Below are positions 31,684-42,677 of a stretch of DNA of 64,000 nucleotides, piece by piece; the stretch's first letter is position 1; each line of letters opens with the position of its first letter. The stretch covers positions 1,087,922-1,151,921 of the forward strand of contig BCHX01000005.1 in NCBI GenBank assembly GCA_001599755.1, read 5' to 3'. A program made the position numbers and the translations under genes. This DNA is from Gliomastix tumulicola (taxonomy: Eukaryota; Ascomycota; Sordariomycetes; Hypocreales; Bionectriaceae). The notes beneath the pieces were generated by a model. That model saw only the letters and a program-made list of their open reading frames with translations. It was not told the origin of the DNA and did not search any database.

Positions 31684-32333
31684 ATGAAGCTTACCGCATG
31701 CCTATTTCCAATCCTTGTGGCAGGGGTGCGTCTGCCTTTTCCCACATACTTCACGGAAGCCGAGATGCGGGAGCACTCGATTACACCGGAATCGTGGTGG
31801 AGGTAAAAGCCCCGTCTGCCCCCGATCAAGGGCCTTCTCTCACATGTACGACCATATAGGGACGTCGAAAGCAAGTCGCACTACAAGATTGATCACAGCA
31901 TCGTCAGGCTGAAGCCGAAGGCAAACCTGACGACGATCGAGCATGCCGCCTGGGCGCAAGGTCTGCAAGATGAGAGTAATAGGCTGAATCGGAACTCGGA
32001 GCCAGGTTGTAATGGGGTCCAAACCGACTACCCGATCCGCAACCTGGAATGGTATTATCACGGATGCTTTTCTCAAGATGTCGTGAACGAAATTGTGCGT
32101 CATCCAGATGTGAGTTGCTCTACAAATCCTCTGTCTCGATGCGTCTTTATATGGGCGCACAGAAGTTGACACCTTCTCTATAGACGTCGGGAGTCGGATA
32201 TGGAGTAAGGAGCGATCTACCCTTCCGCACGACCGAGGCCGATGCTGCGAAGTACAGGGCGCGTGATGACGATGGGATAATTTGGGCTACGGCCCGGGCT
32301 CCAAGGCCTACCTCTTCGACTATCCGGTCGTGA
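31684..32333 (+). CDS. standalone I9 propeptide-like secreted protein
   Basis: Three exons (31684-31802, 31860-32109, 32184-32333) give 172 residues with all junctions in frame. Introns run GTAAAA..CATATAG and GTGAGT..CTATAG. Signal peptide about 1-14 (KLTACLFPILVAG). Residues 48-123 read as an inhibitor-I9 propeptide: YKIDHSIVRLKPKA, TTIEHAAWAQGL, VQTDYPIRNLEWYYHGCFSQDVVNEIVRHPD. The second intron sits at the same place as the intron of the intact protease. Instead of a catalytic domain there are 49 residues without recognisable motifs. Out of frame at 32288-32314, GYGPGSKAYLFDY still resembles the protease C-terminus, so a catalytic domain was deleted. TATA box and clean splicing suggest expression. 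Free I9 proteins in other fungi inhibit or help fold subtilases; that role here is inferred. Confidence 0.65.
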
Positions 32334-33655
32334 TATTACATGTCATCATCGCCAGGCCTTGGCTTGACTTGATGTTGCATCAACATCATTGTGTCACAAT
32401 CATTCTTACACGGGCTCACCCCTGCCAGACGTGGCCTGCACCCCCTACAACCCAGCCACCACTAAATAAAACCCAGCCACCACTAAGGAGATCCCACCTT
32501 GTCAAGAGACCCTCGACTTGGTGGCTTCTTTCGCTTCTCACAGCTTCCAACACACTTTTCTTTTCTACCTTTCCCTGCCTCGGGGCTTGCCTTGTATGTC
32601 ATCATATACTTTGAGCACTCTGTCATGCCACCTACGCCACATCTACAAACCGAAGGGGCTGAAGATGTGGGATATCGCATCTGGCGTTGTGTGGGTGGTG
32701 AGAGGACAAAAAAAGGCTGCCCGCGCATGCAGCCATTTTACATACAGGTTTTGGCTGCTAAAAATGAAGGCTTTCCCCATGAAAATAATCAATGAAATGA
32801 ATAATATCTCATCAATTTTGCAATTTTAAACTATCTTACAGTCGTTATTCATTTCATTCTCTGCTATCACGTGGAACATGCAGTACATCGTCTGATTTTT
32901 TAGTCGCGATTATTCTGTCTCCCACCACAAGGGCACAGTGAGTGAGTGTTAGTGTGGGGCAAGCACCTTCAAGCAACATCCATCTCTCAGCTCTGACAAA
33001 ACTCCTTCCTCCAAACCACTCCTCGACCACCTGCCTGCCACCTCAATGCTTCTGACTTCTCGTTGCCGATTCCACCTTTAGCATCGCCTCCCAAGGCATC
33101 AAGGCATCACCGACATAGACTCGATCAAGAATCCTAGACCCCGCCGCTCGATATCTTCAAAGAGATCCGATCATTTACCAGCGATCCGGGGTCTTGTCGC
33201 AGAGATGGCGCTATCCATAACCGATGTCTACTTGGAAGCGTCAGGAATGCGGACGAAGCATCCACAATATGAGCATTTATGAAGCACCTCCAAATCGGCA
33301 TGGCATCTTGAAAAACCGAGAGAGCTCCGAGCACCGCCATGGCCATAGGCACAGCTCGATGGCTAGATCTCTTTGGCCACGAGAGGGACAATTACGGAGA
33401 ACAATGGACTACCTCCATGCAGCTTACTACTTCCAAAGTTCTTAACCGCGAAGACCTCGGCTCAACTACTTGTGTTGAACTACGAGGGGGCTACAAGATT
33501 GTCCATGAGCTGGTGGCCGTCGACACGGGCGACTATCTCGTTTGCATCTGTAGCCAAAGGTACGCCACCGTTGTTATGATGGAAAATCAAGCGAGAGCGC
33601 TGATATATTCAAGACTACCGAAAGTTTCTCCCCCAAGCCTCCCAGCATGGACAAC
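32334..33655. other. intergenic with short direct repeat
   Basis: AACCCAGCCACCACTAA occurs twice, at 32449-32465 and 32470-32486. No gene was recognised in the 1.3 kb up to the carboxypeptidase stop codon. Confidence 0.45.
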
Positions 33656-35353
33656 CTAGATCCTAAAGACAGGATACTCATCCCCGACTTCCAGCGGTAT
33701 AATGTTATACGTGGCGAAAGACGCAGTGTTCTCCGGCTCCAAGGTCACAAGCGCATAGAAAGCATTCTTCTGCCGCGTGTTCACTCGGAACCCACCGGCT
33801 GGGATCCGAACATTCCGACTCCCAGACTCAGTCCTCACCGCGGTCTGCACGATGCCATGGAACTTACTCTGGGCCAACGTCGCCTCCGTCACGGTCAATG
33901 TCTCGACTTCGCCTTCGAAGTCCTCTTTTAGCACATCGATGTCCACACCGAGGATCTCCAGCCGCTCGGCCACATCCTTCCATGCCGAGGAGAAGATGTA
34001 TGCCTCGGGCCGGCTCCTGCTGAGCACGGTCTCGGACGGCGTGTTGTTGTTGAACGTGACTGGGACGTCTACGAGGGAACCGTTCCTGGCGTCAATAAAC
34101 TCCCAGGTAGTGCTGTGTGGACGGGACTTGTCGAGGACAATGATGTCGTCGTGGTTCTCGAGGAAGTCTGCGCGAGCATCCTCGATGGTCCTGTAGACAA
34201 GATCGGCATTGTCTATCGCGGTCCGAAGAATCGTCTCCGCAGCGAGGAGTCCTGCGAATACTCTGCGTTGGAAATGCTGATCGCCCAGTCGAATACCGCG
34301 CGTCTCTGTCAGGAACGAAATCCTCTGACCAAGACCGGCAGAGTTGTGGCCTGCGTGGCTGATCGAGCTGTTCTCCTGGAGGACAAGCGTATCCGTACCA
34401 GAAGAGGCCACGAAATACGGGCTGGTCCGCAGACCACGCTGCTCGATAGTGGCATAGACGGTGTTGATGAAGAGGCCTTCCTGCAGATGGCGGATATCCT
34501 CGTGGATATTGGGGTTCTTGACCGCCGAAACCTGCACGTCCTGCGCCTTGATCCACTGGCGGCTCGCTCCAAGGGGGGAGTTGGCAGTATATTCGTGGGC
34601 GTCGAGGAAGACATGAGGGTCGAAGTCGTTCAACAACGACTTGATATCCTGTGTCTGCTTCCGCCGCAGAACAGCGTGGTCCCGGTTGGGGTCGAAGTTG
34701 GTCACGAACTCGCGCTGGAAGTAGTTCACGCCGTCGGGGTTGTAGCGAGGCAGAATCACGAGATCGGCTTTCTTGAGCACCGACCGCGCCCACGCTTTGT
34801 CTTTGCTGAGCTTCCCCAGCAACGCCAGAAGACCTTGGTCCCCAGCTGGCTCATCTCCATGGACGCCACCTTGGAACCAGATACGCAGCTTCTGCCGGCT
34901 ACGCTTATTGAAGCCCGAGCTGCCCCAGACCTTGTCCATCGTCAGATACGCATAAGGCAGCGAGAGGCCCTCCTCAGACGTGATGTTGGGGTTCCTGTAG
35001 TGGAACCATTCGTTCTGCCTAGCGAGATCCTGCAGGAATTCCTCTACCAACCCCCAGGTGGATTATCGTCAGTAAGCCAGCCATCTCTCTATTATACCCC
35101 CCATCACGGAGAATATTGTCTCACCTAGGATAATCTGGCTCGTGGGACCATCCTGGTTGTCGGCAAATCCCTCCGGAATGGAGCTCTCGTCGAGGAAAGC
35201 CGGCGAGAGAAGCTCAACGTCTTCCACGTCTGGGAAATTAGCCGCGACCTGAGGAGAATCCTTCTGAGCAGGTCTCCTGTTGTCCGCGTAGCGCGAGCCG
35301 AGGGAGAGCCCGACATGGAGGAACCACGACACGTGGCGAAGCTGGAACCGCAT
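33656..35353 (-). CDS. M14 zinc carboxypeptidase
   Basis: Two exons on the minus strand (35353-35125 and 35043-33656; GTGAGA..TTGGTAG) give 538 residues. A short hydrophobic N-terminus (VSWFLHVGLSLGS) suggests entry to the secretory path. The M14 zinc site is visible: GGVHGDEPAG (His138, Glu141) and FLDAHEYT (His226). The substrate Arg region is DPNRDH, and the catalytic Glu lies in SFLTETRGIRLG (about Glu323). A further 200 residues form a C-terminal domain of beta-type composition, common in fungal members. It removes C-terminal residues from peptides, probably outside the cell. TATAAAT on the minus strand at 35436-35442 is about 85 bp before the ATG. Intact. Confidence 0.9.
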
Positions 35354-38300
35354 CTTGTGCTCTTCCTGTGATCAAAGACCGCAAATAAGGTTGATTTTAA
35401 GATTTCAGCCAGAGACCACTAGCAGCGAAGCCGCAATTTATAGACGATCCCATCGCGCGGGGTTCCAACGTCCATCCTCGACCGCTTCGGCATTGCGCGA
35501 TAGGCCTTGCCAATTGCCTCACGAGTGCATACTGACGTGATAAATCACACCCTGACTCTCAAGAACACAGTCTTCCTTGAGCATTCCTCAGTGGGCGCTG
35601 TCAATTGCGTGATGCTCGGCATGGAGCTTTCGCTGTCGGCCTTCCAGATATGGCCTAGACGAGATGGGTGACAGGCGCACGCAAGCAAAACCCCCGCGAC
35701 GCGCCACTACCAGGGTGGATTTGCGTCGCTGCTTAATCTCACAGGGCTCTGAGATCCCTGTTGGAGGGGTTCGCTTTGGAGGGGGGGTCTTCTTGCACGT
35801 TGATCACGTCGAGTCGCGAAATCGGCGGCGATGTGCAGCTGCTTGTGCTACATGACAGCTGTGGCTTGTGGGAGTTTTTGTTGATCTCGGAACTGGCCTG
35901 TCAAGAAAGTCCTCTGCATGTCGGGTGACACTGGCTGGCCCTGCATCTGTCAAAAGATCCTCAAACGGCTGTCAAATGTCGCGACGATCAGCTTCGAAAA
36001 GGCGGGGAAGCGCCTGTGTCCCAACAAAAGGGCAATGATCGCAGAGTCATTGCAGTCTCGTCGAGGAGAATGCCACAACGGAAACCAATGATCACGAGAA
36101 GAGACAATGACATGAGGGACAGACAGAGGAAGGGGAGGTGAGACTGGGAAGACGAGAACGGGCAAAGCTCTAGTCCGCAGCACTAACACCACACCATCAA
36201 ATTCTCCGGCAAATCGCCCAGACCGGAGAGAATAGGTTACCTCACGGAGCCAATCGTCCGTCCAAACGATCTACACGGTCTCGATTCTCTTCACATGCCA
36301 AAGCCCGATGGTGTCAGGGTGCTCAGGGAACACAAAGTGACACGACGTCGCTCCCATGTGACCACGATTTCTCGTATTCGACTTGTCCTTGATGCAGCCC
36401 TGGGCTAAAAGGAGAATTATTGTCTGTTGTGCCACCAGCCTCGGCCCCTTCTTCTGTCACTCCTGAATCCTACCACATTGTGAGGTTGAACAAACGGAAT
36501 CCCGACGCAGCTCGCCGGTCGGGACTTTGGACCACACACGATGCAGTCGACCGACAGCGCCTGATCTAGCCCCCAAGGCGTAAGCTGGGCTTCCTCTGTC
36601 GATCAGGCCCGTCTCAGTAACGCCTGTGGGGGCTGGACTGGTCTGCCCTTTACGAGGCCGATCTATGATTCCCAATGAAGACGGGTCAGGGCGGGCTGAC
36701 ATCTCTTCTAAGCAAATTTCCGAAGACATGTACGACATGTACGACATGTACTACTTGTGCTACATGTGCTACATGTGCTACACGCATCTGCATTTACAAG
36801 TAAGAAGGGGAGACGACGAACCGGAAGCAAACATACGACTTCACCCGCCGGTTTCCGTCCTCAGCCCACGCCTTCTTTCAGCTCCTCCTGAATCCTCAGG
36901 TAGCCAGGGATGGCAAGAACTGCCCCGGAAGTATCGGAGTAGGTGCAAATTAAATGCACGGTACTTTGATCGATCGACTGACTGTTCTGCGCTCGTTGAT
37001 ACCGTTCATTGGCAAAAATGCACAACGCGGGCGGGGGATGGACGAGGCGTGCGGCACATGTCCAGCGCGCTTATGCAAGCAGCGGCAAGCCAGGTTGAGA
37101 CACACGCAAGGCCTGGTAATAACTCATGCAGTTGACGGGACTGTTTTCCGAGGAATGCGAGCTTCGCCGCCCCAACAAGGCGCCGCCATTGTTCGCGGCA
37201 AAGCCGCCCAATCTGCCAATATGAGCAATATCCGACGGACGGTCTGGGCCCCCTTATCACACCGATTATGGTACTTCTGCGACCCAGCTACCCGGTCCAT
37301 GGAGGAGTGGTCACATTGCCTGTGCCGGTCTTCCAGCCACTGTGGACGCGAGCACGCCCAAGTTGCTCGGCTAGCAGGACTGTAATTCGGCCGAATGACG
37401 ACTCGATGACGGGAAATGGCTCGGATCGCCCGACGACGGCGCTCTCTCGTCCGGCTTTGTCATCCGTAAGAAAAGCAGCCACTGCCCAGCGATTGCCTGA
37501 GCGTGGCTTGTTTAGCGCAGTCAGTCGCCAACACATGACACGACAACCGCTGATTGTCCCTGCGCTCGAGCACCTATCCGGACTAGACCGACTTGGCCCT
37601 GCATGCACGCCTCGGTCAAGCTTGACGTAACGCGTATTGGAATGGGCAGTCATACGGCATACCGAGACCAATCACAGCCCCAGCCCAGCAGCGGTCCAGG
37701 CCTATGTTGCCTACGTTGCTGTGTATAAATACTTCACTGACAAACGTGAGACAAACTCCACACGTTCCGGCGGCCGACTGTCATCTGCCAATCCAAAGAA
37801 GGCGCGAATCCATGGGTCCTTGATGCGCACCAAGTGGCCCCCTTTCATGACATGGCTAATGCAGCTATCCCTGCTAGCTGACATTGTGCTTCCTGAGGAT
37901 ATTGTTGCTTCTGCACGACCTGGCCCTCTTTCCCATCTCATATCTCGGCACCAACAGCGTCTGCGTCATCATCATCCTCTGCAACATAGCATATATTCCG
38001 GCCGGCAGCAAATATCTGCCCCCCGCATCTACTCGTACTATCCTGCTTATCGCATAGCACACAGCTCCTGGCTCTCCAAGTGCCGTTCGGGGGTCAGAAC
38101 GAGCACCAATCCAGGATGCCGGAGAAATAATGGCAAATGGTCACATCCCCCACCATCACTCCGTGTTTGATCAGCGGCCCCAAGACAGGGCATCCAAGAT
38201 CCATGTTCCTTAGCCCATGAGCTCCGAGCATAGCAGGGTGCTCTCTGCGAAAGTCCCACTCTTCAGCTTGTGACCGGGCGCCTCTTTAGCGTAATCACGG

Positions 38301-39619
38301 TCTAACTTGGCTCCTAGCTCAGTACGAGTAGGTGAGGAGGACGATCATCATGTTCAACTGGGCTCAGCAAATTCGAGGGAAACGAGCAGAAGCCAAGCCA
38401 AAAATCACCCATTATCCTAATCAGGGTACCAAATGCAGTGCACGCGCGCGCAGGGGCCCTCCGTAAGCGAGTGACCCCCCTTCCCCAATGGACAGCTGAG
38501 GCTGAGCGAAGCCCGTTGGCTGGCACCCCCCAAAAAATGCAAAGTGCCCTGCAGCAGCGTGCTTTGGCCAGTTAGAGAGACGGCTTGCTAAGATGATTCG
38601 TCATAAGGGCCTCGGGTCCTGGCTGCAGATACGGACGATTACTCAGAACCAGAGACCGCAGATCAAACCGGTTTCAGGCAATCTAGAAGTTGCCATACGG
38701 CCTGCCGTGACATCAGCGACGTCCCGATGCCGTGTTCTCAGCAGCCCAGCAAGCAAGCAAGCAAGCAAGCACCTGACGAGCGGCTTAGGGAGGGGAGGAC
38801 GGAGGGGAGGGGTGGGGTACCGATTTGTGCAAGGTGCTTACCCCAACAGCGCCGGTCGGTGCTTGGCTGTGTGCGCACCTGAGCTCTAGAACAGGCCGTT
38901 TTCACTCTATTTCGGAGTATGTTACTCTCTGCTAGAGTCTGGGCAGAGCTGATCATCATGATTTCTCGCTATTGATGCACACGATCAACGTCCGTCTCAC
39001 TCTACTGCAATGCGTCCTCAATAGTTCCTTGCGGCTGTCGCTCGAGCCGGTTGCACAACCACTCTCCCTGGGTCTGGTCTCGTATCCAGCGTATTTCCTT
39101 TTCGTTTCTCTCACTGCTACTGCTTTCTTCCTCGACGCGCTGCGCTCTCGCGAGGCATACGACGCACAGATCCGTCCCATCCGACCTGCTTCCCTAGCGG
39201 CCGCCACGCCGCAGCCACAACGCACCGTCGAGGACGACTAAGCAGCCCGGTCGCCTTATTCCATTCACTCGTCATGCTTCGGTGACATCCTGATCTACAC
39301 CACTGCCGCCTCGGGCCTTGCCATGGACACCATCAGCTTACGGGCCCCCCTTTCCGTCGGAATCGACGGCGGACGGTACTTGGTGGGAGGTCTAGCTGAA
39401 TATAGAAGCGGCGGGTGCAGTCAAGTCTTGCTGAGCCAACGACACGAGGAAAAGGTATATAAAGAGGAGGTCAGGCCCTCATATCAATGTCGACCTATTC
39501 ATTACCCAAGCACGCTCGACAGTCAACACCTTCCAGTTTCGTGTTCGTTCGACACGCAAAACATTATCAGACATTCTTTCTTCAAGTCCGTCAAGGCCTC
39601 CCCTTGTTTCATCACCAAC
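35354..39619. other. 4.3-kb gene-poor region
   Basis: The longest gap in the window. Overlapping ORFs on both strands (for example around 36.6-37.1, 37.3-37.7 and 37.6-38.2 kb) lack introns with good signals, recognisable motifs or sensible codon use. A TATATAAA at 39456-39463 belongs to the EthD-like gene. An (AAGC)n run lies at about 38751-38770, followed by a G-rich strand (38789-38818) with at least four GGG/GGGG runs that could form a quadruplex. I saw no tRNA-like cloverleaf. Confidence 0.5.
36726..36784 (+). repeat. 9-bp tandem repeat (ACATGTACG type)
   Basis: About six units of nine bases. The first units are ACATGTACG, changing to CTACATGTG in the second half. Short ORFs across it read as MYDMYDMY, which is repeat translation and not a gene. 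Confidence 0.85.
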
Positions 39620-40078
39620 ATGTCTTACCCCGTCATGTTCAACTTCCCCCAGGAGCGTGCTGGCTCCTGCTTCAACTGGACTCACTTCTACGACATCCAC
39701 CTGCCCCTGGTCATCAAGTAAGTCCAGACCCTCGTTTATGCCATACGATATGATAGCGAGGCCGGCGCGCGCCGGGGCCCTACATGTCGCGTCGGACGAC
39801 CGGGGGGAGCCCAGAACGATGCTGACCCAAAGACACACAACTGCAGGACGTACGAGAACACCAGCTTCGAGAAGGTGGACCTCATCAAGTACAAGCCCGA
39901 CGCTACCTTCCAGCTCACCGCCATCTCCTGGTTCGCCGAGGAGGACTTCCTCGAGGTCAACCTCGACCCCCTCTGGGCCGACATTGTCTATGTCACCGAC
40001 AGCACCCCGGTCGTTTCCCCGGGTGAGCTTATCGACACGCTCTACCCCGAGGATGACGATGAGGACGGCGATCATTAG
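39620..40078 (+). CDS. EthD-like dimeric alpha-beta barrel protein
   Basis: Two exons (39620-39717 and 39847-40078; 129-nt intron GTAAGT..CTGCAG) give 109 residues. ATG 39620 has context CAACATGT. The start MSYPVMFNFPQ..FNWTHFYDIHLPLVIKTYE and the later DATFQLTAISWFAEEDFLEV fit the small EthD/ferredoxin-like barrel family, in which the xxYxxxHLPLV motif is typical. The tail is acidic (YPEDDDEDGDH). Probably cytosolic. Fungal members sit in secondary metabolism or catabolic settings, but no such neighbours are seen here. TATATAAA lies 160 bp upstream. Confidence 0.8.
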
Positions 40079-40774
40079 ACAGCGGGGAAGAGCGGGACAG
40101 GAAGCGGGAAATGGGATCATCTAGGGCGCAATGGATCTGAGGGGGGGGGGCATGGGACATCGACGGGTAGGCATACCGCAGGGTTGGGACGTACTCTGGG
40201 AGCAGCATCACTCAATCATCTCGTCTTTTTTTTTTAAATATACCTCTTGCGTAACATGTCGTATAATCTTACTGTGAGAACTTCGTGTCCCTGACCGTAC
40301 ACGCTGACGTTGAATGCGGGACCTTGGGACAATCTGCCCTGCATTTAAGGTGCTGGCCACAGCTCCAGCTGATCCTGCTTCCGGAGCATTTCGGTCCTGT
40401 CAGATGCTTGTCAAAAGGGCCGCTTTCTCAGGGGTAGTTACAACACTTGGTGGTGCTTGTCATCTGTTCCCCCTTGCTGTGCCCCCCCAAGACATCAAAT
40501 GGTGGGCGCCCTAAAATTGCCAAAGTGCCTCCAGAGGCGGGCCACAAGATGGTGATGTGCTTCACCAGAAATCGGCATGTCCGCCGGGATCCTGGCTACC
40601 CTATAGCATGGCGCCAAAGTCACAAAAAGAGTCCCCGTTTGGAAGCCTGGTTTAGCAAAACCTTACATCCTCATTATTGCTTTGCAGTTCCTCTGGCGAG
40701 CGTCTACCATGTCGATATTTACGCGCACGGGGCGGTTCGCGAGCTCTACACTAGGGTTAACGTGCAAAACCAAG
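40079..40774. other. intergenic, convergent 3' flanks
   Basis: Contains a G10 run (40140s) and a T10 run (40227-40236). No gene recognised. Confidence 0.4.
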
Positions 40775-41041
40775 CTAATCCTCCATGAACATCCAACTGA
40801 TGCCGTCACGCTCAAGCTCAGTGCCAACAGGTTCCTCAGCCAGAGTGTCCTTCAACCAGTCGATGTATCCGCTGTCGCAGACATCAACCGTCTTGCTGTC
40901 CTCGTCGAGCGTGTACGCATAAAGGGCCACGTCGTGGCCGATGAGGGCAACGACACCCACCACCTCACGAGTGACCTCGATCCTGCGCGATGCTCCCCAC
41001 TGCTTCTTCATGGCGTCGATAAGCTCTTTGGACTTTGACAT
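40775..41041 (-). CDS. small protein of unknown family (member 1)
   Basis: Intronless, 88 residues from ATG 41041, preceded (minus strand) by an A-rich leader (A16 at 41054-41069). The sequence MSKSKELIDAMKKQW.. is followed by alternating hydrophobic strands (VVALIGHDVALYAYTLDEDSKTVDV) and ends SGYIDWLKDTLAEEPVGTELERDGISWMFMED. No signal peptide, Cys pairs or membrane segments. The second half matches the 90-residue protein at 60.7 kb (SNYVSWLSQLAEHGTG...NRIRWQFVDAF), so both belong to one family I cannot name. Predicted compact alpha/beta protein; function unknown. Confidence 0.65.
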   Translation of the reverse strand: MSKSKELIDAMKKQWGASRRIEVTREVVGVVALIGHDVALYAYTLDEDSKTVDVCDSGYIDWLKDTLAEEPVGTELERDGISWMFMED

Positions 41042-41661
41042 GATGGTGGGAGTTTTTTTTTTTTTTTTCGCAGTAGGGCCGGACAACTCTTGCGGTCGGG
41101 TTGATTATGCAAGAGCTCTGGTGGCGTCGAATGATGAAGAACGTTTAGAGGCGAGCGATGTGGCTACTAGGAGAGTCCAAAAGTTTCGTTCAAAGGTGCT
41201 ATATGGTTGCCACTGTTTCCTTCTGTGCTAACTAAAGGCAACGGAACGTTGTTATATATATTGCCTGCTTTCTGGAATGCGATCTTAACAAGAGTGAGTG
41301 ATTCAGGGGCATGTATTCCGCGGCGCAGCTATTTAAAAGCAATATATCCAAGTCTGATTCAGAGACGGCTCGAGCCGGTCCAATTTCTCCCTCTCCGTCA
41401 GATTGAAATTTATAGTACAAGATCAGATAAAGTAAGCATGAGATTTGACTCATATCTCTCAACAATCACCCACGTTTAGGCGGCAGGCATGGGTACTCTA
41501 ACCCCAGCAATTGCTTGCACTGATTAGACTGTACAAGTCTCTGACCTACGCATCTGCCTAGATACTTAGGAACGGGCTTCACAGTAAAGTAGAGTATACT
41601 AATCCCTGCATCAAGGGACTACTGTTAAGCAAGTGTTATTTAAGCAGATTACCACATATGT

Positions 41662-42457
41662 TCAAGCCTCCCATGTAGCATCTGCCCAAGCTACTAATGC
41701 TAGGAGGTGCTGAACAAGATCCTTCCGGTGACGCGCCATCTTCAAATCATACCAATGGGTAGAGTAAACTCTAATATGGAGGTCAGGTCGGCTGGTACTA
41801 ATAGGAGGCTCCTCGTATTCATCGACAAAGGCGTCACTTATGTGAAACAGGAACGGCTTCATGTAGTGGGCAGCAGCTACGATGGTGACAAAGCGATGAG
41901 CTTGGATGAGAAAACACACACAACAAACACGCAAACCAGCACTCACTTATCGTTTGAGACGGTCTCGAACTTGGCGTCTCGCTTCAAGGCGAGTGCCTCA
42001 CCAACCGGCCCTTTGTCGCTAAGGATTTGGAACGTTCGCTTTGCCTCTTACCATGGCTACTTCCACCAAGTCTTCGTCATCGAGAAAATGGAGACCTCCG
42101 TCATCAGTAGCTTCGATTCGGAAATCAGTTTGTTCGGCGGATGATCTGAGGCTCTTGCAAAGTCGCCAAGTCCGAGTTCTAACCATCAATGGGCTGTCGG
42201 ATGCAAGCATCTGAAGGCGAATCATCGTTATAGTGGTCAAGCAACAAAGGGAGCGCGGCATCGGGCTCTGTGCATAAGACTCGACATGCGAGGAGATGCT
42301 CACGACCACAAGAACTGACGCCAGAGCACCGATTGCCGTCCCGCTGGGATTTAGACGGAAAGATTGCGTCGAAGGTCTCGGCATGCTGAGCTGATGCAGC
42401 CGCAGCCACAGCCGCAGAACTGCTTGGGTTCCTCACAGGATCGTAGTAATACCCCAT
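41662..42457 (-). CDS. possible multi-exon gene or relic, structure uncertain
   Basis: Two minus-strand stretches have coding character. One ends at TGA 41662 and reads HRFVTIVAAAHYMKPFLFHISDAFVDEYEEPP...ADATWEA. The other, upstream at about 42150-42019, reads TDFRIEATDDGGLHFLDDEDLVEVAM, with GEALALKRDAKFETVSNDK between them. Canonical-looking GTGAGT and CCAAG/TTAG signals exist, but I could not find a splice pattern that keeps all pieces in frame. ATG 42457 opens an Ala-rich piece (SSSAAVAAAASAQH) that may be the first exon. The last piece faintly resembles the C-terminal part of the neighbouring gene at 42.7-43.8 kb. It may be a degraded paralogue. Confidence 0.3.
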
Positions 42458-42677
42458 GATGGTGACTGGGGGAAAGACTGGGATGGCAAATACCGCAATG
42501 AGAGGTTCTGCATCTGCGGCAGTGTCAATCTCCCCGCCTGTCCCAGGCCACTTAGGCTGTGGGTATATGTATGTCGTATATGTACAGTATGTGTGCATGC
42601 GGGTGATAGGGGTTTACGTACGTTTGTAAAGGGGTCCATGTAGCATCTCAATGGCGTGTTGCTTATACGGCTCAGGT

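Noticed and set aside
36626..37135. 169-codon plus-strand ORF in the gene-poor region
   Set aside because: It includes the translated 9-bp repeat, has no motif and overlaps equally long ORFs on the other strand.
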